From Daldinia sp. FL1419 (lineage: Eukaryota; Ascomycota; Sordariomycetes; Xylariales; Hypoxylaceae), in the NCBI GenBank assembly GCA_025201765.1, contig MU623382.1, positions 62,001 to 126,000 of the forward strand: a DNA stretch of 64,000 nucleotides, in the 5' to 3' direction. The notes under the pieces are model-generated. The model was not told the DNA's origin, did not search any database, and saw nothing but the letters and a program-made list of their open reading frames with translations. Positions 11,563 through 23,680 of this stretch are shown here, piece by piece. Within the stretch, counting starts at the first letter, position 1; each line of letters begins with the position of its first letter. The translations under genes were made by a program, and so were the position numbers.

Positions 11563-13740
11563 GTTAGGCAATTACTACCTATGCGCTTTAGGAGCCCGAC
11601 CTCGAGACAGATAGGTTGATTTTAACTAAACAGCTCGCGTTGCTTTGGCTTTATACGATCATGGGTAAATCCTCATCGAATTATCTGATTTCTGATATAA
11701 AGGGTTGGAAACTGATGTCCAGTGTTTGCATTCATTCATTGCTGACTGTCTAAGTTAGATAATTGCGGAGGTTCTACTGAAACTAATAAATGCTTAATCA
11801 TAAGCCAGTAGCCGTCTTTTAAGCGCTTCGTCGCCGAGTTATTAGTAACACGGCCTTACGAGCTGTTGGTAAGAGACCGTCAGATCAGATTAAATAAATT
11901 TCTGGTGCGATTCCCCGTTGCCAAGGTCGGTTCAGGCTCTACATCATCCGAGGTGGGAACTACCCTACGTGCCTGCGTGCCTAGGTAGAAGCCCCCTTTG
12001 AGTCTCGAAAAAAAGGGCTGGTTGGTTTAGGTAACGATGGGCTTTCTTCGTGGTGTGGACCGGTGCTTAATTTGAATTTCCCTCTAGGTGGGCTCGCACT
12101 TGAGGGGGCGGTATGTAATTAGTCTAATTAGATCCGCCGTTGGTCCCTGACAGAACAAAGTTAAAATGAACGGCGTCCTCTACTAACAATTACGCTGGTG
12201 GATGTATTGCTTGGCTTAATTGTATCTTACTCAGTCACGAATAGATAGGAAGAAGAACTAGGTATAGCACCGTAAGCCCTCGACTGTATCGTATGCCATC
12301 GAGTGACCGTAGTCTTAATAGGAGGCTATTTGATTTCCAGGTGACTATGGAAAATGCTGAGAATATGATATCTCGAGACTCCATCGTGAACCTAGAAATG
12401 TCATGTGATACCTAGGCTTCTCCCACGCGAAAGGATAAGCCTTTGGGGATAAGCCTTTGGGGTTTTTCGAAAACCCGGAGATGGATGAAACGGCCTTGGG
12501 AGAGATTTGGGGTAGCTCGTGGCGTATTTAGGTGATTTAGTGGTGTTGGCACCAAGATCATCTTGTTCGATTCGAGCCTACTCTTAACGGGGACCAAGGA
12601 AAATGACATCTAGCACGTTTGACAGATCAAAACCGGATGCGCTATCCGTCTCGAAATGGAGTAGAAGCTTAATAGTGTCAATAGGCAAAAGCTTGTTCTG
12701 TCTCGGTCTGCTTGGCCGTCGACCTCACCTCGTCATCGGAATTAGGTGGCATATCTGCGGTGGTATGTCGGTAATTCTAACCTATATGGGTTAAGAAATG
12801 TCCGAAAAGGGGTTTCCACCCCGGTCTCTTCAGCGGATGCTCCAGTAATACTATGATATACTATGGCACAGTAATCCCGCTATGACTTTTGGTACGAATG
12901 CACTCAACTACATACTACATTGTAGTATTATGTACGGATCCGTAGTGTTCTGTCTTCGCGGAAAACCTTCCGTGCAGCTATAGCGTGCCGGACCTGCATC
13001 TAATATGCCCGACTTCAACTAAATGTCATGAGCGTGGCGACGGGCATTTTACATAGTACAGGATATACGACGACATCCCAGCTCGTGGCAGGAAAAAGGA
13101 GCTTGAATAGCGGGTCTTCGAATCTCGATCTGGCCCCCAGGAACTTCCCCACTCAAAGCATGGCGTCAATCATCGTCATCCAGTCATATTGAAATTTTTT
13201 TCTTGTGCTTGCAGGTTCAGTAGGGCCTGGGCTGGAGCCTTGGGGGGGGAAAGTGATTTTTTTTAAATTTTTTTATGTTTGATGTTTGATGTTTGATTCC
13301 TGTGTATTAGTGTGATTGGTATATCGCTCTAGCTCCTATTTGTTTGAGCCGCATTATAGGGTTGGGATATGTTACCAGTCGTAAAAGCTTCAAGCTCCAC
13401 AGCATCTGAAGGTATTTTTTTTCGGAAAAGGGGTTAAGCTCCATACTTACTACTACATCGACGTAGTGACGCTTTGCATATGGCATACTTTACATATGGT
13501 TGTAATCTAGGCCTTTCCCGTCAAGGAAGTTCCTAGAGTCTACACTACAGGGGAGCCCAGATGCCAAGCTCCTGACCGAGAGCTTCAGTAGTGTGGGGCG
13601 CCGGGTTAATGGAAGCCAGGTACGCATGCTAATCAGAGCTCTGCGTGTCGATCAATATTATCACCATGGCTTCCGACTGCTTGGGGGCCAAGATTTGACG
13701 TCTGTCAGGATATGCTCCAGTTTAGCTTCGTCTTCAGATC

Positions 13741-14031
13741 ATGCCGGTATGTAATTACCCTGGGTCTCTTGTTCCGTCTGTCTGGATTGCCTGTACGTAG
13801 TATGGTGACCAGATGCGCCGTCAGGGTCACTGGGGTATCGCTCAGACTTTAATAGTTCTACCTCGTGGCTCAGAGATTGCCCCTCATGGCTCATGTCATC
13901 ATGTGCATGTGGTGCCTGGGTATAACGAAACGGATCTGCCTGAAGCCGAAAAACGTCTTGGCCGCCTTATAAGGCAAGTTTTAGAGTCGCGAAAAAAGGC
14001 CTTCGGACTTAATGAATATGGGAATCTTTGA
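13741..14031 (+). other. Short ORF of uncertain status
   Basis: A 72-codon open frame from ATG 13813 to TGA 14031 ends in an amphipathic charged stretch (LPEAEKRLGRLIRQVLESRKK) that looks more protein-like than the other frames in this spacer. A candidate small intron (13747-13812, GTATGT donor, CCAG acceptor) would join it in frame to an ATG at 13741 and give 74 residues. I recognise no family, and I see no clear branch site. It may be chance, a fragment of an older gene or a genuine small protein. Confidence 0.25.
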
Positions 14032-14830
14032 AACTCCGACGTCGCGTCCTCGTTCCAGGCTTGGTTCCCTCTTCGGAGTATTTTCGCCGGAGGAAATGCA
14101 ACGAGAAGATTGGGGGAATGTTAGGAGAAATATAAAGTTTCTATAGTGGTATGCTTTTCCTCATCACAACCTCACATTGACGATAGGTTCGAGTAATTGG
14201 TGCGGTGATTGCTGTACATATACAGTCGAGATGACTCGGACGACGGGGAATTACTCACCAATGAACATCCCAGAATCAAGATCTTATTTTTGGGCGTATC
14301 CTTCCGGGATACTATCGCCTGAGGTTCCGGGGTTGGCATGAAAATTCAACATTTTTTCTCCAAAAGAAATATGCAAGCTCACCATTTTTGAACACATTTT
14401 CTTGAGCGAGGTTTGTTTTTGCTTTTAGGGTATCCAGCAAACGCCTTTTGGACCACTAAGTCAGGAATCTGAAGGGGCTTAAATTACATAGATGATATAG
14501 TCCTTCCGTACCCATGTAACGTATCCCAAATAGTGGCTAGAATTTGATAGCTTGCATTCCGGGGTTGAGTACCGACAACCTTGCTATGCTCTAGTGTTTT
14601 GCTTAACTCCACCATATAGCGGACCTTCATGCGCGGACCTCTTGCGCGGACCCTCGTGCAGGAGACCAAGGGGTCTTCAGTGGATGTAGAGTGACGAGGA
14701 GGAAATATGAAACCGAAGATCTCAGCCAATATCAGAGAAAAGTCAGTCGGATACTGCAACCTTAAACATACCTAGGCCATGTCTACATGCAAAACATGAA
14801 GACCCGACGACCATTTCAGAAAGGCTGATT

Positions 14831-14865
14831 CATACTATTCGTACTATTCATACTATTCATACTAT
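14831..14865. repeat. Tandem repeat, about 10-bp unit
   Basis: About four imperfect copies of a CATACTATT-type unit in tandem in the spacer upstream of the receptor gene. Confidence 0.7.
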
Positions 14866-15451
14866 GTAAGGCTAGTCCAAAGACAAACACAGGTCAGAAA
14901 AGTACCTAACCTACCTAGTTATTGTAGAATCTCTCTCCAGACACTAACTGGGGCTTGTCGGTGGAGTTGAATTTCGAGTTCTATTTGATATCGTTTCATA
15001 GGATATCGCCTCCAAGCTACCGCCACCCCGTGTCTGTGTGCGCGCTGCCTATTTCTTTTTAGACTACATTAAAATCCACATAGTTGAATATTCCAACTTT
15101 CTCCTTCGCCGTGCGAGATCTGGGGTTTAGGACCATCTGACTTCTCTTAGCGCTGGACTATTGAAAAGTTTCCCAGACGAACTTGGCCTGGACATTCGCA
15201 TCCAATTTCACTCTTGCTTCGTGCGATATAGTCCTGAACGAAGTAGCTCTATATCGAAGCCTCACTTTGATCAGTGATATTCTTTCTCAGCTGCCCGACC
15301 TTTTATTGGTATATCATCATCACGTTCCTTATGGTTTCTCGCTCCGCTTCTCGTCGTTCGCTAGTGTTCTAACTCGCCGTTTACGCGTGTTTGCAGGAGC
15401 ATACACCAAGAGAAATCATCCAATCGGTCAACTAGGAAGGAATCAGTGAAG

Positions 15452-16726
15452 ATGGCGAGCAACGATGGAATCCCGCAGAAGTATTTCGAGCCGCCCAACA
15501 GTCTCTTGGGCATGGAGGATAAGCTTTATAACGGACTACTCGCGATAGGAACTCTGGCTACTATTTCATTGATCTTCACGAGCTCACTCCTGAGTTTCGT
15601 CACGTGGCGAATGATTACCTGGAAATCCCATTATTCCAGTGCCGTCGGTCGAAATCAGTCGGTCGTGCTAATTTATCAACTTGTTCTTGCCGACTTCTTA
15701 CAAGCGCTGGGTTTCCTGATATCGTTTCACTGGGTGTCGGAGCGTCAGATTATTGGACCGAACGGGGCGTGTTTTGCTCAGGGTTGGCTAATTCAGCTTG
15801 GTGATGTCGCGAGCGCATTCTTCGTCCTTGCCATTGCGGTACATACGACATACCAAGTGATTATCGGTAGAAGCTTGTCATACAGAACCTTCATCTGCTG
15901 TCTCTTGGCTATTTGGGGACTTGCCGTACTCCTTACGTCGCTTGCGCCCATAATTGGTGGTCGCTTTGTGTTCCAGAGAGCTGGTGTCTGGGTGAGTGAA
16001 ACTGATATTATAAAATTTTCAACGCGAGTCATGTCTCCTAACACAAATACTAGTGCTGGATTTCTGGTGAGAATGAGGGGCTCCGTCTTTCCCTCCACTA
16101 CATCTGGATCTTCATCGTCGAATTTGGCTCCATTCTTATTTACGCCACCGGTTTCTACTACCTTTTTAATGTCAGGCGCTCGGATACGATCGTAGTACCC
16201 GCCCGTAGCGCCGAGACCATGCGTAAAGCCCGAACTGCGATGTTGGCGTATGCGATAGTATACACCCTTCTCAGTCTTCCACTAGCGTGAGTTATATTTT
16301 GATCTTATATATCATTTCATGTTTCTGAGCTGACACACTTTTAGCGCTGGACGTATGGCTAGCATGTCGAACAATCAACTATCCGATGAGTATTATTTAT
16401 TTGCTGGAGCTCTGTTCACTTGTTCCGGTTGGGTTGATACCATTCTTTACACCTTTACTCGACGAGCTCTACTATTCGATGAAATGAACGTTTACGGTCG
16501 TCGAGCCGGTGCCCATGCGGAAAGCGGAAATCACGGCAAGGACACGGGTTTCCAGAGACAGAGCAGCACGGATAGCATACTCGCGAACAATGGATTCGGA
16601 AGCATTGGAGGAATTAAGATGGAGAGGACGGTCAAGGTGGAGTTGGATGACTTCGACAGCACTATGAGCAATGGAGGAAGAGTGACACGGGAATACTATG
16701 CAACGGCCGAGGCGTTCAAGCCATGA
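15452..16726 (+). CDS. Seven-helix G-protein-coupled receptor, Git3/cAMP-receptor-like
   Basis: Plasma-membrane receptor expected to sense a nutrient or other small signal and act through a heterotrimeric G protein and cAMP (family inference). Exons 15452-15991, 16054-16286 and 16345-16726 give 384 residues. The start is the ATG at 15452. Seven hydrophobic segments can be counted. The first begins LYNGLLAIGTLATISLIF. The second carries VVLIYQLVLADFLQALGF, a typical Git3-class helix with an Asp in its middle. The third begins after the likely disulfide Cys in GACFAQGW. The fourth is near ICCLLAIWGLAVLL, the fifth near YIWIFIVEFGSILIY, the sixth near AYAIVYTLLSLPLAAGR and the seventh near GALFTCSGWVDTILYTFTRR. 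The roughly 75-residue cytoplasmic tail is Ser/Gly-rich with acidic patches. Whether it belongs to the glucose-sensing or the cAMP-receptor-like group needs a phylogeny. Confidence 0.88.
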
Positions 16727-18240
16727 ATGAACGGGTCAGTTCGAAGATATAACAAATGAGATACCACGGATATGAATTATAGTTCTGCTTGCTTGAGATG
16801 ATTCATGTTGTCTCTGTAGTTGAATTATATACATTCCAACAAGGACTATTTATATATAATGATCTCCTTTAATTATAGGTAATGAGGCGTAGGTTTTTAA
16901 CTATATTAAAAGAAAACAACTAGCTAGCTAGGGTTTAACCAAAGATTAATATGTATACGATTTATGGTTTCTAATGAGCGAGATATTTCCCGGCTAGTCC
17001 GAATAGAAAATCATTTCGAATGTTGATATAGGACTATTTTCAAGTTGTGATGGCCACTCTAGGTAATAGCGCAGCAGTAGCATGATTTTTTCTTCGATGA
17101 CGGGAATTGTTCACAAGAAAGTAAATTCAAGTAATTATATTTTTGCTACGGAAAAAGACTACTATATTCGTCTACCATGCCAGTTATCTCTCATTGATGA
17201 GGAAAGCAGTTTTATTACTGTTGTTTAGACATGCCCATTCTCTGGAGCCTGTAGTATGTATCAAAAAACATAAATCTAGGCGATCATATATCCCAAATAC
17301 GCAACAAAGTGAAGGAAGTTGGAATTGATATAATTCCAATAACTTTTGAATTTTAACACTATGGGAATTACCTAGTGCAAGAATAACAAGGCATCGAAAT
17401 AGCCTTGTTATTCCAGAAGAGATTTTAGATCTACCTACCTAAGGTCTGGAAGCTCCTGGAAACGTAAATCCCGAGTGTCCTTTGGTCTCTATGTCTCGCC
17501 TAGAGCTATAGTACTTAGATATATTTTACTATTTTAGCTCGCTTTAGCCTACTCTATACCCAAGCTATATACGGGAGAGAATTAGTGTCACCCTACCATT
17601 CTCCCTCTATGAACTACCTCTGGGGGTATTGGTTGGCGAGGGAAGATGGTTTCTCAACACATTCGCGGGCGGTATAATACTAAGTAGTCTGGGATGAGGT
17701 TTGATAGAGGGTGAATAGGGGAAACCCGAGTGATGCATAGGGAGGCGATCGGCGTGATAGGGGGATGAACATACGATATACGAAGAACCTCTTTCAATAT
17801 TTAGGAATTTGTTATAGGCTGGGTCGCCGCTTTTAATTAAAGTCGTTAGAAATGTCAATAGTTACCTAATTATTGGATTGATGAATTCTGTATAGGATGA
17901 ACTGAAATCCGAAATCCAGGGACTCTTTTGTGGGTTTAATATAATGTAATATACATCCGTGTAGATCCCATGGACGCTTACCCTATTGGTGTCTTTCGGC
18001 GCCTCCTATTGGCTAGGGATAACCCAACCCTACACGGCGATCCACCATTATGCTATAGGGATGAGTGGGAAAGAAGATTGATGCTTATAACTAACTTTCA
18101 TACGGTGACCATAACCGGCTCTTGAACATGGATTTGGTATCACTTCTAGTTGTTGATATATACATGTAAACTTGTTACTCCAAGCTCGCCAAAGTCAAAG
18201 TGCCCTTCTTTACCCTACGCCATTAATCATCGACAACTTT
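16727..18240. other. Intergenic between convergent genes
   Basis: AT-rich spacer holding the 3' ends of the receptor gene (+) and of the Kre33 gene (-). Short open frames near 17143-17328 and 17607-17858 have no coding character. Nothing else seen. Confidence 0.6.
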
Positions 18241-21200
18241 TTAATCCGATGCGCCCTTCTTGGACTTCTTAGCTTTCTTGTGCTTCTTCTCCCCGAATGC
18301 TTCCTCATAGACCTCTGCGGCAGTCATGCCAGCTTTCCTCTTAGGCTGCTTCGTCTTCACGCTGACGACTGGATTAGACTGGCCCTTTTGGGTGGCCTTC
18401 AATACCTGCTTTTCTGCTTCTTCCCAGCCGGGCGCATCACCTTCAATCTCATACCTGTAATGTCATGTGTGAGCAAAGCACTCCTTAAGTTAGTGGGAAC
18501 GGGCTGATCTTACTGGTCAAGAGGTAAAGAGTCAATAAGCTCCCTTTGCTTCGCCCGTAATTCCCGTAATGCCTCATCTCCTGCCTCATCTAGCTCATCA
18601 TCCAAGCTTGTTTCGAGTGGTGCGTATTTGTCGTCTACCACTTCGTCTTCGTGTACTCCGGATGCATTCTCCCTGCTTACACCAATCGCGTCTGATTTCG
18701 GCATATCGGCTTCGACAGCGGAAGTGATAAGAGTTGAGAAGTGTGTAGTGACTTTTCGTATGATCTTCATGAACATGGCTAAACCCTGTGACGATTCCAG
18801 GGATAGCTCCGCACAGATGGCCCCCACATCCTTTCGCTGCAGGCCAATTCCTAGTAATAGAGCCCGCTGCACACCCGTGAGCTTGATACTTGGCTTAAGA
18901 GGGCCCGTAAAGTAGAGGTCCGCCAATTTAGGTACAAGATCGAGGATAGCATGGTGATCCAGTACACCTCTAGCATATGATTCCAATCTCTTGCAATCAA
19001 ATGGTGTGAAATTCCTGTCCAGTTCTGTTTTGGTTAATTCGGGTAGCTGGTTTGATGGATCTAGCTGAGCGCCGGCTGTGGCGGACTGGTCTATACTCAA
19101 TGCGAGAACACAAGGGAAATCGCGAAATTTGTATGAGAGTAAAGCAAGAAAACGTCGGTGAAAGTCAGCAGCGAAAGCTCCAAGCCATTCTCGGTCGTCC
19201 TTCAATGGCCTTAGCATGACACAGGTGTGTTCGCCAGTCAAATCATTAGCCGTTTGCCTCTGTGAGAGCGTTAGTCTGAAGCGTGGAAAAGAGGACTCAT
19301 GTGTTGGGGTCTTACCAGATACACTGGTACGAACTGGCTGCGCGACCAGAATTTATGTAGCGCCTGAGTTAAACCGTAGCTCACACCAACATATTCGAGA
19401 CTTTCAGCCTTGCGTTCTGCCAGTCTCGAGAACAGGGGTTCCATCTTCTCGATGTCTCGAACCTTGATATCTTCATTAAGAAGACCACCACTTCCACCTT
19501 GTGGTGTATCTATAGCCATGCTATCACCTGTATCCTTGGCTGGGGTTTCGTCTTCACCTAAGTTTATGAATTTACCTTCATAGTAGTCGATAAGAAGTTC
19601 GAGCGCCTTCGACCCGTATCCCATTGAGACACAATCTGGATGAGTTGCTATGCGAACTATGCGGGCGCCAGAAAGAGAAGCAAAATCATCTTGGAACTGC
19701 TGGCTGACCAACCAAGGGATCAAGTCACCCGCAGGCCTCTGGCCTCGATCCAAACCGGCCATCACACTCTTTTTGCTAATATTTCCTTCGAGAGCGATTT
19801 GAATAACACATAGAGGTTCTGGCAGACCATTCTCTTGAACAGTTGACGAAGTTAAAACAAAAAGCTCGTGCGCTGGGGCGTCACTAAGAAGTTGAAGATC
19901 ATCTGGTGTATTCTTGTAATGGCTGGTAACGAACAGGGCTACCATCTGGCGAAGAAACCTCTCTGGTACTGGATGGAAGGAGAAAAGAGTATCGCGGTTT
20001 ACGTGCAATAGCTGACACTGGGAGGGATCCGGGAATACGTTGTTCTTTGGTTTCGAAGGAGTAACATCTAAGCAGAGAAGTGCGTTTAACCACTTCTCAA
20101 CTGCGTCGCCTTTCCCGTAACGAATCGGCTCGGCAAGAGTGACTTCCTTGAGAGACCTTGGGCTTCGAGTTTCGCCGTCTTGTGCCACACTAGTAGCGGC
20201 TTGCTCCTTCAGCTGCTTTATTAATTTCAACGATAGCGAACGTCCAGTTCCTTCGTAACCGCTTATCGTAGAGGCCATGAATACTGTATAAGGTCCCAAG
20301 AGCTTTCGTACCAGAGCTTTTTTACATGTTAGCACATACCAATAACTAGTAGAAGGAATTCTTACGGAGTGGAATAGCAGCTGCTTCGTCGATAATAACC
20401 AGCTCTGCCTGCCCTAAGACGTGAGCATCTTGAGGCCGTATGTACTGTATAGTTTGTCGGTGGTTTCGGAAAATATTGACTCTGACGATTGCCTTCTTGA
20501 AGTCGGGATTTGTAGACTGAATGATAGAATAATCTGTGTGATCTTGGTAGTTTAGGGCGTCGAATGCTTTAAATACAAATTCGAAAAGCGTGCCCAAATT
20601 TTCCGGGGAAGGAGATGTAACGAAAATGTTACTATAACCATATGATACAGCGGCAGCAATAGCAACACCCACTACTCTTGTTAGTAAGTTGACTCGAAAA
20701 TCGATCAGGGAAACATACAGGCTGCTGATTTACCACGACCACGGGCCGCAGTTAAGGAGACAGTATTGCGAAGCGTCTTGGCAGCTATAGCATCAACGAA
20801 TGTAACCAAAGCATCCGCTTGATCTTTTGTTCGTGCAAGCTGAACCAAAGAGCCTATGGGCTGCGTATCTCGGAGAGACTCTTTGATTTTTTCTAGCTCG
20901 ATTTGCTCAGGAGACTTCGTCTCCTCCTTTGGGGGTAGTGGCTTCACCCCTCTACCACCTGATATAGGAAGAACATTTAGCTCGTCGTCGATAACAAGAC
21001 ACGATTCGCATCGTCCTAGAGATAGCAGGAATCGCTCGTTGAATCTTGCAACAACATCATGATGGGCTTCGGTTCTGTAGCGCGAGTGCACGTCCATTGA
21101 GAGGGTATAAAGCTGTCTTAAACTGTCCATTCCTTTTAATAAAAGTACGACTAATCCGCCCCCCTCGACTGTTTCGATGGTACGAGCTAGCGTATTCGGA

Positions 21201-21736
21201 GTAAGAGCTTCGAAATCTTGTAGGATGCACTACAGAAAAGGAGTTAGTATACACAGCTTTTCGCATACCAGCGTCTACTTACCATGCCGAACGTCCTACC
21301 GAGGATCTTTTCGGTCTCCTTATAGTATACGTATCTGACATCGTGTAGCGAGACGAAAAGTTCAAAAGGATCTTCCGAATTGGCTTCCCGAATACCACGT
21401 TTGATCTCTTTCTTGATCTTGGCCTCTCGCTTCTTCCGATGACTGGTGAAGCCGAGAAGCTTGTTTTTATAAGCCCATAGTACGGATTTGTTCTGGCGCA
21501 AGTCCGATTGGGACATTATGTAGTGTAATTGGACGATGACATCTTTCGATCGGTCGCCAACGACGACGAAGAAGCTACGCTTATGTTCGGCGAGGCCATT
21601 TCGAATTAAAGTAGGAATACGCGAGTCTCTGGAAAACAGTATTGTTAGATTGGATTCTAAAGATTGATTATACTAATTAAAGCTTCGACGTATTATATAT
21701 ATATATATATATTACTTACACAGCTTTTCGCACCAT
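18241..21736 (-). CDS. kre33: RNA cytidine acetyltransferase (Kre33/NAT10 family)
   Basis: Nucleolar enzyme that makes N4-acetylcytidine in 18S rRNA and in certain tRNAs using acetyl-CoA and ATP, and is needed for small-subunit assembly (known for yeast Kre33 and human NAT10). Seven exons on minus (21720-21736, 21283-21628, 20719-21229, 20366-20671, 19316-20316, 18514-19259, 18241-18454) give 1046 residues, the family's usual length. The first exon encodes only MVRKAV. The N-terminal domain runs to about 240. A P-loop helicase module has ARGRGKSAA at about 283-291 and a VIIDEAAAIP Walker B near 382-391. A GNAT acetyltransferase domain includes RIATHPDCVSMGYGSKAL near 605-625. A tRNA-binding region follows, then a Lys-rich nucleolar-type tail (KKHKKAKKSKKG). 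All introns keep frame. The first intron contains a TA dinucleotide run. Confidence 0.96.
21690..21713. repeat. TA dinucleotide run in intron 1 of kre33
   Basis: About ten TA units lie within the first intron of the acetyltransferase gene, just inside its donor site. Simple repeat, no function implied. Confidence 0.7.
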
Positions 21737-22420
21737 TTTGACGTCCTGCTCCTATGCGATTCGCCGAAACCGAAAATGGTGAACGAGCTTGCTGTTTGAT
21801 GTTACTGGGCGCAAAATCGCAAAAAAAGTTCCCAGGAAGCATTATTCTGCCAGGCGGTCAAATATTTCTGCCGGGCGGTACCCCACTGAGCACCAATGTA
21901 CATAGGTACTCTGCACTAATCGCATGCGCCTAATGCAGCTTTCCGAGTGTGTCGCAACTTTAAGATGCTCCAAGTGCTCCAAGATGCGCCTTCAAGGCGA
22001 AGCTTATAGCTTAACCCCGACATAGCGCTAGGAAAGTATACGAAAATATCATCTATCGAATAAAACCAAATCAAATAAACGTTTACAGCTCATAAAAAAA
22101 TCAATCGCGTATATTAGAAATAAGGGTATGAATGTAGCGTAACGTTATCACGAATGTCTTTTTCCTCATACAACCCAGCCAGCCCCAGCTCCCGCAATCA
22201 AGGCGCAGTAGGACCATCGCCACCAACCTAGAATCCCCTTCGTTTATGGATTTCTTCCTACAGGAAACGCCCAGCGACCTAATCGCGAAGTAGAGGGAAT
22301 CATCCAACTAGATAAAAATAAAAACCCATTCACACGGTAACCGCCGAACCCAACCAGAAATAATACACACAGCCTGCCCGCCTCGTCTAGCTTATTCGTC
22401 CATTTCCCAGTCCGTCTCGT
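21737..22420. other. Intergenic, promoter side of kre33
   Basis: 684 bases between the start of the acetyltransferase gene and the stop of the DUF7053-type gene, both on minus. It should contain the kre33 promoter and the 3' end of the neighbour. I see no extra gene. Confidence 0.6.
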
Positions 22421-23680
22421 CTATCGCCGGACCTGCGCGTAATCCGCTGGGTTGTATGCGTAACTCTTTGGTAGCGGTTTCTTCTTAAACGGACCCTGGT
22501 GATGGTACTCCTCGGTAGTCTCCTGGTGGGTCGGTAATTCGGCCGCGAAGCCCTTGTGGTCTAGACCCGGAGACGCGAAACCGGCACTACCCGCATCCGA
22601 AGAGTACGAGGTAGGTCGGGAGCTTAAGGATGGGCTCGGTTGGCCCTGGGACCACCCCCAGGATTTGAGTTCGGGAGAATGGGATTGTAACGAAGATGGT
22701 GAGTTCCGGCCTTGGTGCGGGTATGTCGGCGATGGGTAAGGAGGCTGTAAGTGCGGCGACGACTGTGGATGGTGGAAATCACCAGGCAATTCCATAATCG
22801 CGGTTTGGGTTGTGCCAACGTTGTTATTTGGTAGCTCGGAGTATTGCTGATGAATATTCTGCTCGTTCGCATTAAGTTGCTGGAATTGAGCCTGCCAATG
22901 CGCCGGGTAACTTAGTGAGTTCGCTGTTCCTGGTCGGCTTCCTTGCTGTAGCGACGTTGGCCTCGGAACTTGGTATGGTATTGATGGCGACATTGGTGGG
23001 TGAAACGGGCTCGCCGGTGTCAATGGTGGTGACTTCACCCCCGCGCCTACGCTTAATCCGCCAGTATAAGTGCTGTCGTTGGGATTAAACGTCCTGATCT
23101 TGCCGTCCTCGATCATTCCGTGTAATACTCCAGCATCGAGTAATTCTGCCTTTTTGATGATTCTCTCCACCATTTCTTTACTTGCCGTCTTCATTTGCGC
23201 CTTTACTATGCCGACCATGGTAATGTTACATCGAATCTCGATGTCCTCCCTTAAATAAAGGCCATCCTTTGGCGCGCCGAGTCTAGCGAGTCCAATCTCT
23301 TGATGTTCAGGAGGTTCGACACCCGGTTGGTTTCCACCGATGCGATACTTGTTTCGGAGGTCGACCCCCATGGGCGCGTAAATGTGCGTTTGTAGACCCC
23401 ATGGAAGATCATGAAAACAGCCGTTGAAAGTGATCTTTCCGGATCCAAACCTTCCTATGCCTGGAACATACTGAATGCGCTCGTGGATTTCATACCACGT
23501 TGAGAAATACTCGTCGGATACGGCATCGCGAGGAGCTTTGATTTGCTTGTACTCGAGTACGAGGGGATTCAGAGTTATGACTTCGCCGTGACTGTGGAGA
23601 ATATCGATTGCTAGCTGGCGGGGTATGAAGCTAGGGATTGGTGTTATCACCGTATATACTTCTTTCTTTTTCAATACCAT
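22421..23680 (-). CDS. DUF7053-type conserved fungal protein
   Basis: Single-exon gene for 419 residues starting at ATG 23680. The N-terminal about 170 residues form a folded domain (start MVLKKKEVYTVITPIPSFIP; later YEIHERIQYVPGIGRFGSGK and IEIRCNITMVGIVKAQMK). It resembles the DUF7053 group of fungal proteins, which look distantly like lipid- or SRPBCC-type folds. The assignment is by recognition and moderate. The remainder (about 215-419) is a Pro/Ser/Gln/His-rich disordered tail with many SP and PP motifs, ending in a basic/aromatic segment (YNPADYAQVRR). No signal peptide or transmembrane segment. Biochemical role unknown. Confidence 0.85.
   Translation of the reverse strand: MVLKKKEVYTVITPIPSFIPRQLAIDILHSHGEVITLNPLVLEYKQIKAPRDAVSDEYFSTWYEIHERIQYVPGIGRFGSGKITFNGCFHDLPWGLQTHIYAPMGVDLRNKYRIGGNQPGVEPPEHQEIGLARLGAPKDGLYLREDIEIRCNITMVGIVKAQMKTASKEMVERIIKKAELLDAGVLHGMIEDGKIRTFNPNDSTYTGGLSVGAGVKSPPLTPASPFHPPMSPSIPYQVPRPTSLQQGSRPGTANSLSYPAHWQAQFQQLNANEQNIHQQYSELPNNNVGTTQTAIMELPGDFHHPQSSPHLQPPYPSPTYPHQGRNSPSSLQSHSPELKSWGWSQGQPSPSLSSRPTSYSSDAGSAGFASPGLDHKGFAAELPTHQETTEEYHHQGPFKKKPLPKSYAYNPADYAQVRR

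Larger units (their letters stand above)
8129..15451. other. Gene-poor spacer, about 7.3 kb
   Basis: This is the longest stretch without an intact gene. It holds a probable decayed gene on the minus strand (9365-10395) and a doubtful short ORF (13741-14031). It also has many palindromic GGTACC/CCTAGG words (8874-8884, 9987-10002, 10733-10804, 11020-11033, 11536-11562, 11975-11985, 14905-14920). A direct repeat of about 15 bp is at 12433-12462. Base composition is not the extreme AT-richness expected of heavily RIP-mutated DNA. I see no transposon ends or tRNA gene. The final part is likely promoter and leader of the receptor gene; a 13-codon upstream ORF starts at 15331. Confidence 0.55.

Noticed and set aside
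11820..11940. Possible tRNA gene (a GGTGCGATTCCCC-like stretch)
   Set aside because: I could not draw an acceptor stem or an A box at the right distance. No other tRNA-like B box in the window passed either.
14484..14759. 91-codon minus-strand frame
   Set aside because: Its first codon is not ATG, no family resemblance, and codon use looks random.
8129..15451. Transposon or RIP-mutated relic as explanation for the gene-poor stretch
   Set aside because: No transposase or reverse-transcriptase motifs, no terminal repeats seen by eye, and composition is not strongly AT-shifted.
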